A stretch of 64,000 bases of DNA from Lasioglossum baleicum. Its lineage: Eukaryota > Arthropoda > Insecta > Hymenoptera > Halictidae. Both the position numbers and the translations under genes were made by a program. Shown here one piece after another: positions 13,061 through 27,665 of this stretch. Below the pieces are notes generated by a model, which saw only the letters and a list, made by a program, of their open reading frames with translations, was not told the origin of the DNA and searched no databases. How positions within the stretch are numbered: the first letter of the stretch is position 1; every line of letters starts with the position of its first letter. Location: assembly GCF_051020765.1 (NCBI RefSeq), contig NW_027469184.1, positions 390,472 to 454,471 on the forward strand. The letters are read 5' to 3'.

Positions 13061-16025
13061 CGCATTACGCATAACGCTTAACGCATAACGCATAACGCAT
13101 AATCCATAACGGATAACGCATAACCCATAACGCTTAACGCAAAGCCGATAACGCATAACGCATTACGCATTACCCATGACGTATAACGCATAACGCATAA
13201 CGCATAACGCATAACGCATAACGCATAATGCAAAAGTCATAACGCATAACGCATAACGCATAACGCATAACGCATAACGCATAACGCATAACGCATAACG
13301 CATAACGCATAACGCATAACGCATAACGCATAACGCATAACGCATAACGCATAACGCATAACGCATAACGCATAACGCATAACGCATAACGCATAACGCA
13401 TAACGCATAACGCATAACGCATAACGCATAACGCATAACGCATAACGCATAACGCATAACGCATAACGCATAATGCAAAAGTCATAACGCATAACGCATA
13501 TGGCATAACGCATAACGCATAACGCATAACGCATAACGCATAACGCATAAGGCATAAGCATAACGCATAACGCATAACGCATAACGCATAACGCATAACG
13601 CATAACGCATAACGCATAACGCATAACGCATAACGCATAACGCATAACGCATAACGCATAACGCATAACGCATGACGCATAACGCATAACGCATAACGCA
13701 TAACGCATAACGCATAACGCATAACGCATAACGCATAACGCATAACGCATAACGCATAACGCATAACGCGTAACGCATAACGCATAACGCATAACGCATA
13801 ACGCATAACGCATAACGCATAACGCATAACGCATAACGCATAACGCATAACGCATAACGCATAACGCATAACGCATAACGCATAACGCATAACGCATAAC
13901 GCATAACGCATAACGCATAACGCATAACGCATAACGCATAACGCATAACGCATAACGCGTAACGCATAACGCATAACGCATAACGCATAACGCATAACGC
14001 ATAACGCATAACGCATAACACATAACGTATAAACCATAAGGCATAACGCATAGCCCATAACGCATAACGCATAACGCATAATGCAAAAGTCATAACGCAT
14101 AACGCATATGGCATAACGCATAACGCATTACGCATAACGCATAACGCATAACGCATAACGCATAAGCATAACGCATAACGCATAACGCATAACGCATAAC
14201 GCATAACGCATAACGCATAACGCATAACGCATAACGCATAACGCATAACGCATAACGCGTAACGGAAAACTCATAACGCATAGCCCATAACGCATAACGC
14301 ATAACGCATAACGCATAACGCATAACGCATAACGCATAACGCATAACGCATAACGCATAACGCATAACGCATAACGCATAACGCATAACGCATAACGCAT
14401 AACGCATAACGCATAACGCATAACGCATAACGCATAACGCATAACGCATAACGCATAATGCAAAAGTCATAACGCATAACGCATAACGCATAACGCATAA
14501 CGCATAACGCATAACGCATAACGCATAACGCATAACGCATAACGCATAACGCATAACGCATAACGCATAACGCATAACGCATAACGCATAACGCATAACG
14601 CATAACGCATAACGCATAACGCATAACGCATAACGCATAACGCATAACGCATAACGCATAACGCATAACGCATAACGCATAACGCATAACGCATAACGCA
14701 TAACGCATAACGCATAACGCATAACGCATAACGCATAACGCATAACGCATAACGCATAACGCATAGCGCATAACGCATAACGCATAACGCATAACGCATA
14801 ACGCATAACGCATAACGCATAACGCATAACGCATAACGCATAACGCATAACGCATAACGCATAACGCATAACGCATAACGCATAACGCATAACGCATAAC
14901 GCATAACGCATAACGCATAACGCATAACGCATAACGCATAACGCATAACGCATAACGCATAACGCATAACGCATAACGCATAACGCATAACGCATAACGC
15001 ATAACGCATAACGCATAACGCATAACGCATAACGCATAACGCATAACGCATAACGCATAACGCATAACGCATAACGCATAACGCATAACGCATAACGCAT
15101 AACGCATAACGCATAACGCATAACGCATAATGCAAAAGTCATAACGCATAACGCATAACGCATAACGCATAACGCATAACGCATAACGCATAACGCATAA
15201 CGCATAACGCATAACGCATAACGCATAACGCATAACGCATAACGCATAACGCATAACGCATAACGCATAACGCATAACGCATAACGCATAACGCATAACG
15301 CATAACGCATAACGCATAACGCATAACGCATAACGCATAACGCATAACGCATAACGCATAACGCATAACGCATAACGCATAACGCATAACGCATAACGCA
15401 TAACGCATAACGCATAACGCATAACGCATAACGCATAACGCATAACGCATAACGCATAACGCATAACGCATAACGCATAGCGCATAACGCATAACGCATA
15501 ACGCATAACGCATAACGCATAACGCATAACGCATAACGCATAACGCATAACGCATAACGCATAACGCATAACGCATAACGCATAACGCATAACGCATAAG
15601 GCATAAGCATAACGCATAACGCATAACGCATAACGCATAACGCATAACGCATAACGCATAACGCATAACGCATAACGCATAACGCATAACGCATAACGCA
15701 TAACGCATAACGCATAACGCATAACGCATAACGCATAACGCATAACGCATAACGCATAACGCATAACGCATAACGCATAACGCATAACGCATAACGCATA
15801 ACGCATAACGCATAACGCATAACGCATAACGCATAACGCATAACGCATAACGCATAACGCATAACGCATAACGCATAACGCATAACGCATAACGCATAAC
15901 GCATAACGCATAACGCATAACGCATAACGCATAACGCATAACGCATAACGCATAACGCATAACGCATAACGCATAACGCATAACGCATAACGCATAACGC
16001 ATAACGCATAACGCATAACGCATAA
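13061..16025 (+). repeat. 3.0-kb higher-order module, copy 1
   Basis: Begins with a full right-subtype block A and continues with ATGCAAAAGTC (13,229), CATATGGC (13,498), CGCGTAACG units, cassette X (13,957-14,290), ATGCAAAAGTC (14,458, 15,130) and CATAGCG (14,764, 15,478). The same order occurs in the next module at offsets of 2,965, 3,007, 3,000, 2,944, 2,958, 2,986 and 2,923 bp. Every difference between these offsets is a multiple of 7. The part after about 15,485, with an AAGGCATAAGCAT at 15,599, is not matched. Confidence 0.85.
13957..14290 (+). repeat. Cassette X copy 1
   Basis: Ordered signature: CGCGTAACG, AACACATAAC, block C core (CGTATAAACC, AAGGCAT, CATAGCCC), ATGCAAAAGTC, CATATGGC, CATTACG, a 6-bp unit (CATAAGCAT), then CGCGTAACGGAAAACTC and CATAGCCC. 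The GGAAAACT (elsewhere GCAAAACT) is the diagnostic base. Confidence 0.85.
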
Positions 16026-18410
16026 CGCATTACGCATAACGCTTAACGCATAACGCATAACGCATAATCCATAACGGATAACGCATAACCCATAACGCTT
16101 AACGCAAAGCCGATAACGCATAACGCATTACGCATTACCCATGACGTATAACGCATAACGCATAACGCATAACGCATAACGCATAACGCATAATGCAAAA
16201 GTCATAACGCATAACGCATAACGCATAACGCATAACGCATAACGCATAACGCATAACGCATAACGCATAACGCATAACGCATAACGCATAACGCATAACG
16301 CATAACGCATAACGCATAACGCATAACGCATAACGCATAACGCATAACGCATAACGCATAACGCATAACGCATAACGCATAACGCATAACGCATAACGCA
16401 TAACGCATAACGCATAACGCATAACGCATAACGCATAACGCATAACGCATAACGCATAACGCATAACGCATAACGCATAATGCAAAAGTCATAACGCATA
16501 ACGCATATGGCATAACGCATAACGCATAACGCATAACGCATAACGCATAACGCATAACGCATAAGGCATAAGCATAACGCATAACGCATAACGCATAACG
16601 CATAACGCATAACGCATAACGCATAACGCATAACGCATAACGCATAACGCATAACGCATAACGCATGACGCATAACGCATAACGCATAACGCATAACGCA
16701 TAACGCATAACGCATAACGCATAACGCATAACGCATAACGCATAACGCATAACGCATAACGCATAACGCGTAACGCATAACGCATAACGCATAACGCATA
16801 ACGCATAACGCATAACGCATAACGCATAACGCATAACGCATAACGCATAACGCATAACGCATAACGCATAACGCATAACGCATAACGCATAACGCATAAC
16901 GCATAACGCATAACGCATAACGCATAACGCATAACGCATAACGCATAACGCATAACGCGTAACGCATAACGCATAACGCATAACGCATAACGCATAACGC
17001 ATAACGCATAACGCATAACACATAACGTATAAACCATAAGGCATAACGCATAGCCCATAACGCATAACGCATAACGCATAATGCAAAAGTCATAACGCAT
17101 AACGCATATGGCATAACGCATAACGCATTACGCATAACGCATAACGCATAACGCATAACGCATAACGCATAACGCATAAGCATAACGCATAACGCATAAC
17201 GCATAACGCATAACGCATAACGCATAACGCATAACGCATAACGCATAACGCATAACGCATAACGCATAACGCGTAACGGAAAACTCATAACGCATAGCCC
17301 ATAACGCATAACGCATAACGCATAACGCATAACGCATAACGCATAACGCATAACGCATAACGCATAACGCATAACGCATAACGCATAACGCATAACGCAT
17401 AATGCAAAAGTCATAACGCATAACGCATAACGCATAACGCATAACGCATAACGCATAACGCATAACGCATAACGCATAACGCATAACGCATAACGCATAA
17501 CGCATAACGCATAACGCATAACGCATAACGCATAACGCATAACGCATAACGCATAACGCATAACGCATAACGCATAACGCATAACGCATAACGCATAACG
17601 CATAACGCATAACGCATAACGCATAACGCATAACGCATAACGCATAACGCATAACGCATAACGCATAACGCATAACGCATAACGCATAACGCATAACGCA
17701 TAACGCATAACGCATAACGCATAGCGCATAACGCATAACGCATAACGCATAACGCATAACGCATAACGCATAACGCATAACGCATAACGCATAACGCATA
17801 ACGCATAACGCATAACGCATAACGCATAACGCATAACGCATAACGCATAACGCATAACGCATAACGCATAACGCATAACGCATAACGCATAACGCATAAC
17901 GCATAACGCATAACGCATAACGCATAACGCATAACGCATAACGCATAACGCATAACGCATAACGCATAACGCATAACGCATAACGCATAACGCATAACGC
18001 ATAACGCATAACGCATAACGCATAACGCATAACGCATAACGCATAACGCATAACGCATAACGCATAACGCATAACGCATAACGCATAACGCATAACGCAT
18101 AACGCATAACGCATAATGCAAAAGTCATAACGCATAACGCATAACGCATAACGCATAACGCATAACGCATAACGCATAACGCATAACGCATAACGCATAA
18201 CGCATAACGCATAACGCATAACGCATAACGCATAACGCATAACGCATAACGCATAACGCATAACGCATAACGCATAACGCATAACGCATAACGCATAACG
18301 CATAACGCATAACGCATAACGCATAACGCATAACGCATAACGCATAACGCATAACGCATAACGCATAACGCATAACGCATAACGCATAACGCATAACGCA
18401 TAGCGCATAA
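16026..18410 (+). repeat. 3.0-kb higher-order module, copy 2
   Basis: Starts with a block A identical in variant order to that at 13,061 and repeats the same landmarks: ATGCAAAAGTC at 16,194, cassette X at 16,957-17,300, ATGCAAAAGTC at 17,402 and 18,117, CATAGCG at 17,722 and 18,401. The match is lost before the block C at 18,502. The two modules are directly adjacent, so a tandem duplication is the simplest origin. Confidence 0.85.
16957..17300 (+). repeat. Cassette X copy 2
   Basis: Same variant order as 13,957-14,290, with two extra heptamers before the 6-bp CATAAGCAT unit and the diagnostic GGAAAACTC at about 17,278. Confidence 0.85.
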
Positions 18411-18501
18411 CGCATAACGCATAACGCATAACGCATAACGCATAACGCATAACGCATAACGCATAACGCATAACGCATAACGCATAACGCATAACGCATA
18501 A

Positions 18502-18660
18502 CGTATAAACCATAAGGCATAACGCATAGCCCATAACGCATAACGCATAACGCATAACGCATAACGCATAACGCATAACGCATAACTCATAACGCATATG
18601 GCATAACGCATAATGCAAAAGTCATAACGCATAACGCATAACGCATAATGCAAAAGTCAT
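18502..18660 (+). repeat. Partial cassette Y
   Basis: Block C core, CATAGCCC, an isolated AACTCAT (18,585), CATATGGC and two ATGCAAAAGTC signatures about 40 bp apart. The CGCGTAACGCAAAACTC end of a full cassette Y is missing. Confidence 0.7.
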
Positions 18661-18844
18661 AACGCATAACGCATAACGCATAACGCATAACGCATAACGC
18701 ATAACGCATAACGCATAACGCATAACGCATAACGCATAACGCATAACGCATAACGCATAACGCATAACGCATAACGCATAACGCATAACGCATAACGCAT
18801 AACGCATAACGCATAACGCATAACGCATAACGCATAACGCATAA

Positions 18845-19807
18845 CGCAAAACGCATAACGCATAACGCATAACGCAGAACGCATAACGCATAACGCATGA
18901 CGCACAACGCATAACGCACAACGCATAACGCATAACGCATAACGCATAACACATAACGCATAACGCATAACGCATAACGCATAACGCATAACGCATAACG
19001 CATAACGCATAACGCATAACGCATAACGCATAACGCATAACGCATAACGCATAACGCATAACGCATAACGCATAACGCATAACGCATAACGCACAACGCA
19101 TGACGCACAACGCATAACGCATAACGCATAACGCATAAGCATAACGCATAAGCATAACGCATAACGCATAACGCATAACGCATAACGCATAACGCATAAC
19201 GCATAACGCATAACGCATAACGCATAAGCATAACGCATAACGCATAACGCATAACGCATAACGCATAACGCATAACGCATAACGCATAACGCATAACGCA
19301 TAACGCATAACGCATAACGCATAACGCATAACGCATAACGCATAACGCATAACGCATAACGCATAACGCATAACGCATAACGCATAACGCATAACGCATA
19401 ACGCATAACGCATAACGCATAACGCATAACGCATAACGCATAACGCATAACGCATAACGCATAACGCATAACGCATAACGCATAACGCATAACGCATAAC
19501 GCATAACGCATAACGCATAACGCATAACGCATAACGCATAACGCATAACGCATAACGCATAACGCGTAACGCAAAACTCATAACGCATAACGCATAACGC
19601 ATAACGCATAACGCATAACGCATAACGCGTAACGCATAACGCATAACGCATAACGCATAACGCATAACGCATAACGCATAACGCATAACGCATAACGCAT
19701 AACGCATAACGCATAACGCATAACGCATAACGCATAACGCATAACGCATAACGCATAACGCATAACGCATAACGCATAACGCATAACGCATAACGCATAA
19801 CGCATAA
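18845..19807 (+). repeat. 0.95-kb module copy 1 (blocks E and F)
   Basis: Block E (CGCAAAACG, CGCAGAACG, CATGACGCACAACG, CGCACAACG; 18,845-18,925) is followed at 19,091-19,160 by block F (CGCACAACGCATGACG, then two 6-bp CATAAGCAT units) and one more 6-bp unit at 19,226. The set recurs at 19,808 with offsets of 963 (E) and 942 (F) bp, a difference of three heptamers. An AACACATAAC at 18,948 and CGCGTAACG units at 19,563 and 19,626 are found only in this copy. Confidence 0.8.
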
Positions 19808-20623
19808 CGCAAAACGCATAACGCATAACGCATAACGCAGAACGCATAACGCATAACGCATGACGCACAACGCATAACGCACAACGCATAACGCATAACG
19901 CATAACGCATAACGCATAACGCATAACGCATAACGCATAACGCATAACGCATAACGCATAACGCATAACGCATAACGCATAACGCATAACGCATAACGCA
20001 TAACGCATAACGCATAACGCATAACGCATAACGCACAACGCATGACGCACAACGCATAACGCATAACGCATAACGCATAAGCATAACGCATAAGCATAAC
20101 GCATAACGCATAACGCATAACGCATAACGCATAACGCATAACGCATAACGCATAACGCATAACGCATAAGCATAACGCATAACGCATAACGCATAACGCA
20201 TAACGCATAACGCATAACGCATAACGCATAACGCATAACGCATAACGCATAACGCATAACGCATAACGCATAACGCATAACGCATAACGCATAACGCATA
20301 ACGCATAACGCATAACGCATAACGCATAACGCATAACGCATAACGCATAACGCATAACGCATAACGCATAACGCATAACGCATAACGCATAACGCATAAC
20401 GCATAACGCATAACGCATAACGCATAACGCATAACGCATAACGCATAACGCATAACGCATAACGCATAACGCATAACGCATAACGCATAACGCATAACGC
20501 ATAACGCATAACGCATAACGCATAACGCATAACGCATAACGCATAACGCATAACGCATAACGCATAACGCATAACGCATAACGCATAACGCATAACGCAT
20601 AACGCATAACGCATAACGCATAA
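19808..20623 (+). repeat. 0.95-kb module copy 2 (blocks E and F)
   Basis: Block E at 19,808-19,890, block F at 20,033-20,098 and the extra 6-bp unit at 20,168 mirror the preceding module. A perfect run of roughly 450 bp follows. Confidence 0.8.
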
Positions 20624-21492
20624 CGCACAACGCATAACGCACAACGCATAACGCATAACGCATAACGCATAACGCATAACGCATTACGCATAACGCATAA
20701 CGCATAACGCATAACGCATAACGCATAAGGCATAAGCATAACGCATAACGCATAACGCATAACGCATAACGCATAACGCATAACGCATAACGCATAACGC
20801 GTAACGCGTAACGCAAAACTCATAACGCATAACGCATAACGCATAACGCATAACGCATAACGCATAACGCATAACGCATAACGCAAAACGCATAACGCAT
20901 AACGCATAACGCATAACGCATAACGCATAACGCATAACGCATAACGCATAACGCATAACGCATAACGCATAACGCATAACGCATAACGCATAACGCATAA
21001 CGCATAACGCATAACGCATAACGCATAACGCATAACGCATAACGCATAACGCATAACGCATAACGCATAACGCATAACGCATAACGCATAACGCATAACG
21101 CATAACGCATAACGCATAACGCATAACGCATAACGCATAACGCATAACGCATAACGCGTAACGCATAACGCATAACGCATAACGCATAACGCATAACGCA
21201 TAACGCATAACGCATAACACATAACGTATAAACCATAAGGCATAACGCATAGCCCATAACGCATAACGCATAACGCATAATGCAAAAGTCATAACGCATA
21301 ACGCATATGGCATAACGCATAACGCATTACGCATAACGCATAACGCATAACGCATAACGCATAAGCATAACGCATAACGCATAACGCATAACGCATAACG
21401 CATAACGCATAACGCATAACGCATAACGCATAACGCATAACGCATAACGCATAACGCATAACGCGTAACGGAAAACTCATAACGCATAGCCC
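20624..21492 (+). repeat. 0.87-kb module copy 1, ending in cassette X
   Basis: CGCACAACG twice, CATTACG (20,683), AAGGCATAAGCAT (20,728), D doublet with CGCAAAACTC (20,796-20,822), a CGCAAAACG unit (20,883), then cassette X from 21,155 to the CATAGCCC at 21,492. Four more copies of this set occur, at 25,325, 29,334, 31,565 and 33,131. Confidence 0.8.
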
Positions 21493-22070
21493 ATAACGCA
21501 TAACGCATAACGCATAACGCATAACGCATAACGCATAACGCATAACGCATAACGCATAACGCATAACGCATAACGCATAACGCATAACGCATAACGCATA
21601 ACGCATAACGCATAACGCATAACGCATAACGCATAACGCATAACGCATAACGCATAACGCATAACGCATAACGCATAACGCATAACGCATAACGCATAAC
21701 GCATAACGCATAACGCATAACGCATAACGCATAACGCATAACGCATAACGCATAACGCATAACGCATAACGCATAACGCATAACGCATAACGCATAACGC
21801 ATAACGCATAATGCAAAAGTCATAACGCATAACGCATAACGCATAACGCATAACGCATAACGCATAACGCATAACGCATAACGCATAACGCATAACGCAT
21901 AACGCATAACGCATAACGCATAACGCATAACGCATAACGCATAACGCATAACGCATAACGCATAACGCATAACGCATAACGCATAACGCATAACGCATAA
22001 CGCATAACGCATAACGCATAGCGCATAACGCATAACGCATAACGCATAACGCATAACGCATAACGCATAA

Positions 22071-22348
22071 CGTATAAACCATAAGGCATAACGCATAGCC
22101 CATAACGCATAACGCATAACGCATAACGCATAACGCATAACGCATAACGCATAACGCATAACGCATAACGCATAACGCATATGGCATAACGCATAATGCA
22201 AAAGTCATAACGCATAACGCATAACGCATAATGCAAAAGTCATAACGCATAACGCATAACGCATAACGCATAACGCATAACGCATAACGCATAACGCATA
22301 ACGCATAACGCATAACGCATAACGCATAACGCGTAACGCAAAACTCAT
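22071..22348 (+). repeat. Cassette Y copy 1
   Basis: Block C core and CATAGCCC, about 80 bp of perfect units, CATATGGC, ATGCAAAAGTC, three perfect units, a second ATGCAAAAGTC, about 90 bp of perfect units, then CGCGTAACGCAAAACTC. Confidence 0.85.
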
Positions 22349-22483
22349 AACGCATAACGCATAACGCATAACGCATAACGCATAACGCATAACGCATAAC
22401 GCATAACGCATAACGCATAACGCATAACGCATAACGCATAACGCATAACGCATAACGCATAACGCATAACGCATAACGCATAA

Positions 22484-22700
22484 CGCGTAACGCATAACGC
22501 ATAACGCATAACGCATAACGCATAACGCATAACGCATAACGCATAACACATAACGTATAAACCATAAGGCATAACGCATAGCCCATAACGCATAACGCAT
22601 AACGCATAATGCAAAAGTCATAACGCATAACGCATATGGCATAACGCATAACGCATTACGCATAACGCATAACGCATAACGCATAACGCATAAGCATAAC
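22484..22700 (+). repeat. Half cassette X
   Basis: CGCGTAACG, AACACATAAC, block C core (22,554), CATAGCCC, ATGCAAAAGTC, CATATGGC, CATTACG and the 6-bp unit are present in the X order. The closing CGCGTAACGGAAAACTC is absent, and perfect units run on to an ATGCAAAAGTC at about 22,950. Confidence 0.8.
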
Positions 22701-23245
22701 GCATAACGCATAACGCATAACGCATAACGCATAACGCATAACGCATAACGCATAACGCATAACGCATAACGCATAACGCATAACGCATAACGCATAACGC
22801 ATAACGCATAACGCATAACGCATAACGCATAACGCATAACGCATAACGCATAACGCATAACGCATAACGCATAACGCATAACGCATAACGCATAACGCAT
22901 AACGCATAACGCATAACGCATAACGCATAACGCATAACGCATAACGCATAATGCAAAAGTCATAACGCATAACGCATAACGCATAACGCATAACGCATAA
23001 CGCATAACGCATAACGCATAACGCATAACGCATAACGCATAACGCATAACGCATAACGCATAACGCATAACGCATAACGCATAACGCATAACGCATAACG
23101 CATAACGCATAACGCATAACGCATAACGCATAACGCATAACGCATAACGCATAACGCATAACGCATAGCGCATAACGCATAACGCATAACGCATAACGCA
23201 TAACGCATAACGCATAACGCATAACGCATAACGCATAACGCATAA

Positions 23246-23550
23246 CGTATAAACCATAAGGCATAACGCATAGCCCATAACGCATAACGCATAACGCATA
23301 ACGCATAACGCATAACGCATAACGCATAACGCATAACGCATAACGCATAACGCATAACGCATATGGCATAACGCATAATGCAAAAGTCATAACGCATAAC
23401 GCATAACGCATAATGCAAAAGTCATAACGCATAACGCATAACGCATAACGCATAACGCATAACGCATAACGCATAACGCATAACGCATAACGCATAACGC
23501 ATAACGCATAACGCATAACGCATAACGCATAACGCGTAACGCAAAACTCA
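23246..23550 (+). repeat. Cassette Y copy 2
   Basis: Y order as at 22,071, about 27 bp longer, with the extra length in the perfect runs. A CATAGCG lies upstream near 23,165. Confidence 0.85.
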
Positions 23551-23987
23551 TAACGCATAACGCATAACGCATAACGCATAACGCATAACGCATAACGCAT
23601 AACGCATAACGCATAACGCATAACGCATAACGCATAACGCATAACGCATAACGCATAACGCATAACGCATAACGCATAACGCATAACGCATAACGCATAA
23701 CGCATAACGCATAACGCATAACGCATAACGCATAACGCATAACGCATAACGCATAACGCATAACGCATAACGCATAACGCATAACGCATAACGCATAACG
23801 CATAACGCATAACGCATAACGCATAACGCATAACGCATAACGCATAACGCATAACGCATAACGCATAACGCATAACGCATAACGCATAACGCATAACGCA
23901 TAACGCATAACGCATAACGCATAACGCATAACGCATAACGCATAACGCATAACGCATAACGCATAACGCATAACGCATAACGCATAA

Positions 23988-24265
23988 CGTATAAACCATA
24001 AGGCATAACGCATAGCCCATAACGCATAACGCATAACGCATAACGCATAACGCATAACGCATAACGCATAACGCATAACGCATAACGCATAACGCATATG
24101 GCATAACGCATAATGCAAAAGTCATAACGCATAACGCATAACGCATAATGCAAAAGTCATAACGCATAACGCATAACGCATAACGCATAACGCATAACGC
24201 ATAACGCATAACGCATAACGCATAACGCATAACGCATAACGCATAACGCGTAACGCAAAACTCAT
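23988..24265 (+). repeat. Cassette Y copy 3
   Basis: Y order complete. It is followed by two CATTACG units and an AACTCAT (24,403-24,445), a trio repeated near 36,048-36,090. Confidence 0.85.
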
Positions 24266-24559
24266 AACGCATAACGCATAACGCATAACGCATAACGCAT
24301 AACGCATAACGCATAACGCATAACGCATAACGCATAACGCATAACGCATAACGCATAACGCATAACGCATAACGCATAACGCATAACGCATAACGCATAA
24401 CGCATTACGCATAACGCATAACGCATTACGCATAACGCATAACTCATAACGCATAACGCATAACGCATAACGCATAACGCATAACGCATAACGCATAACG
24501 CATAACGCATAACGCATAACGCATAACGCATAACGCATAACGCATAACGCATAACGCAT

Positions 24560-24970
24560 AACGCGTAACGCAAAACTCATAACGCATAGCCCATAACGCA
24601 TAACGCATAACGCATAACGCATAACGCATAACGCATAACGCATAACGCATAACGCATAACGCATAACGCATAACGCATAACGCATAACGCATAACGCATA
24701 ACGCATAACGCATAACGCATAACGCATAACGCATAACGCATAACGCATAACGCATAACGCATAACGCATAACGCATAACGCATAACGCATAACGCATAAC
24801 GCATAACGCATAACGCATAACGCATAACGCATAACGCATAACGCATAACGCATAACGCATAACGCATAACGCATAACGCATAACGCATAACGCATAACGC
24901 ATAACGCATAACGCATAACGCATAACGCATAACGCATAACGCGTAACGCAAAACTCATAACGCATAGCCC
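24560..24970 (+). repeat. Two CGCGTAACGCAAAACTC/CATAGCCC (block D) clusters
   Basis: CGCGTAACGCAAAACTC plus CATAGCCC at about 24,562-24,592 and again at about 24,940-24,970, with roughly 350 bp of perfect units between. A CATTACG at 24,992 follows. Confidence 0.75.
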
Positions 24971-25324
24971 ATAACGCATAACGCATAACGCATTACGCAT
25001 AACGCATAACGCATAACGCATAACGCATAACGCATAACGCATAACGCATAACGCATAACGCATAACGCATAACGCATAACGCATAACGCATAACGCATAA
25101 CGCATAACGCATAACGCATAACGCATAACGCATAACGCATAACGCATAACGCATAACGCATAACGCATAACGCATAACGCATAACGCATAACGCATAACG
25201 CATAACGCATAACGCATAACGCATAACGCATAACGCATAACGCATAACGCATAACGCATAACGCATAACGCATAACGCATAACGCATAACGCATAACGCA
25301 TAACGCATAACGCATAACGCATAA

Positions 25325-26186
25325 CGCACAACGCATAACGCACAACGCATAACGCATAACGCATAACGCATAACGCATAACGCATTACGCATAACGCATA
25401 ACGCATAACGCATAACGCATAACGCATAAGGCATAAGCATAACGCATAACGCATAACGCATAACGCATAACGCATAACGCATAACGCATAACGCATAACG
25501 CATAACGCATAACGCGTAACGCGTAACGCAAAACTCATAACGCATAACGCATAACGCATAACGCATAACGCATAACGCATAACGCATAACGCATAACGCA
25601 AAACGCATAACGCATAACGCATAACGCATAACGCATAACGCATAACGCATAACGCATAACGCATAACGCATAACGCATAACGCATAACGCATAACGCATA
25701 ACGCATAACGCATAACGCATAACGCATAACGCATAACGCATAACGCATAACGCATAACGCATAACGCATAACGCATAACGCATAACGCATAACGCATAAC
25801 GCATAACGCATAACGCATAACGCATAACGCATAACGCATAACGCATAACGCATAACGCATAACGCGTAACGCATAACGCATAACGCATAACGCATAACGC
25901 ATAACGCATAACGCATAACGCATAACACATAACGTATAAACCATAAGGCATAACGCATAGCCCATAACGCATAACGCATAACGCATAATGCAAAAGTCAT
26001 AACGCATAACGCATATGGCATAACGCATAACGCATTACGCATAACGCATAACGCATAACGCATAACGCATAACGCATAAGCATAACGCATAACGCATAAC
26101 GCATAACGCATAACGCATAACGCATAACGCATAACGCATAACGCATAACGCATAACGCGTAACGGAAAACTCATAACGCATAGCCC
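25325..26186 (+). repeat. 0.87-kb module copy 2, with cassette X
   Basis: Same order as 20,624-21,492: CGCACAACG twice, CATTACG, AAGGCATAAGCAT, D doublet (25,513), CGCAAAACG, cassette X (25,863-26,186) with GGAAAACTC. Confidence 0.85.
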
Positions 26187-27373
26187 ATAACGCATAACGC
26201 ATAACGCATAACGCATAACGCATAACGCATAACGCATAACGCATAACGCATAACGCATAACGCATAACGCATAACGCATAACGCATAATGCAAAAGTCAT
26301 AACGCATAACGCATAACGCATAACGCATAACGCATAACGCATAACGCATAACGCATAACGCATAACGCATAACGCATAACGCATAACGCATAACGCATAA
26401 CGCATAACGCATAACGCATAACGCATAACGCATAACGCATAACGCATAACGCATAACGCATAACGCATAACGCATAACGCATAACGCATAACGCATAACG
26501 CATAACGCATAACGCATAACGCATAACGCATAACGCATAACGCATAACGCATAACGCATAACGCATAACGCATAACGCATAACGCATAACGCATAACGCA
26601 TAACGCATAACGCATAACGCATAACGCATAACGCATAACGCATAACGCATAACGCATAACGCATAACGCATAACGCATAACGCATAACGCATAACGCATA
26701 ACGCATAACGCATAACGCATAACGCATAACGCATAACGCATAGCGCATAACGCATAACGCATAACGCATAACGCATAACGCATAACGCATAACGCATAAC
26801 GCATAACGCATAACGCATAACGCATAACGCATAACGCATAACGCATAACGCATAACGCATAACGCATAACGCATAACGCATAACGCATAACGCATAACGC
26901 ATAACGCATAACGCATAACGCATAACGCATAACGCATAACGCATAACGCATAACGCATAACGCATAACGCATAACGCATAACGCATAACGCATAACGCAT
27001 AACGCATAACGCATAACGCATAACGCATAACGCATAATGCAAAAGTCATAACGCATAACGCATAACGCATAACGCATAACGCATAACGCATAACGCATAA
27101 CGCATAACGCATAACGCATAACGCATAACGCATAACGCATAACGCATAACGCATAACGCATAACGCATAACGCATAACGCATAACGCATAACGCATAACG
27201 CATAACGCATAACGCATAACGCATAACGCATAACGCATAACGCATAACGCATAACGCATAACGCATAACGCATAACGCATAACGCATAGCGCATAACGCA
27301 TAACGCATAACGCATAACGCATAACGCATAACGCATAACGCATAACGCATAACGCATAACGCATAACGCATAA

Positions 27374-27665
27374 CGTATAAACCATAAGGCATAACGCATA
27401 GCCCATAACGCATAACGCATAACGCATAACGCATAACGCATAACGCATAACGCATAACGCATAACGCATAACGCATAACGCATAACGCATAACGCATATG
27501 GCATAACGCATAATGCAAAAGTCATAACGCATAACGCATAACGCATAATGCAAAAGTCATAACGCATAACGCATAACGCATAACGCATAACGCATAACGC
27601 ATAACGCATAACGCATAACGCATAACGCATAACGCATAACGCATAACGCGTAACGCAAAACTCAT
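27374..27665 (+). repeat. Cassette Y copy 4
   Basis: Y order complete. Between the preceding X and this Y lie only perfect units, ATGCAAAAGTC at about 26,288 and 27,037, and CATAGCG near 26,742 and 27,287. Confidence 0.85.

Noticed and set aside
13229..13245. ATGCAAAA as a POU octamer site, ACGCGT as an MluI cell-cycle box, TGACGT in block A as a CRE half-site
   Set aside because: Six- to eight-base matches are expected by chance among variants of a repeated unit and are inherited with their blocks; no factor, gene or host is known to make them meaningful.
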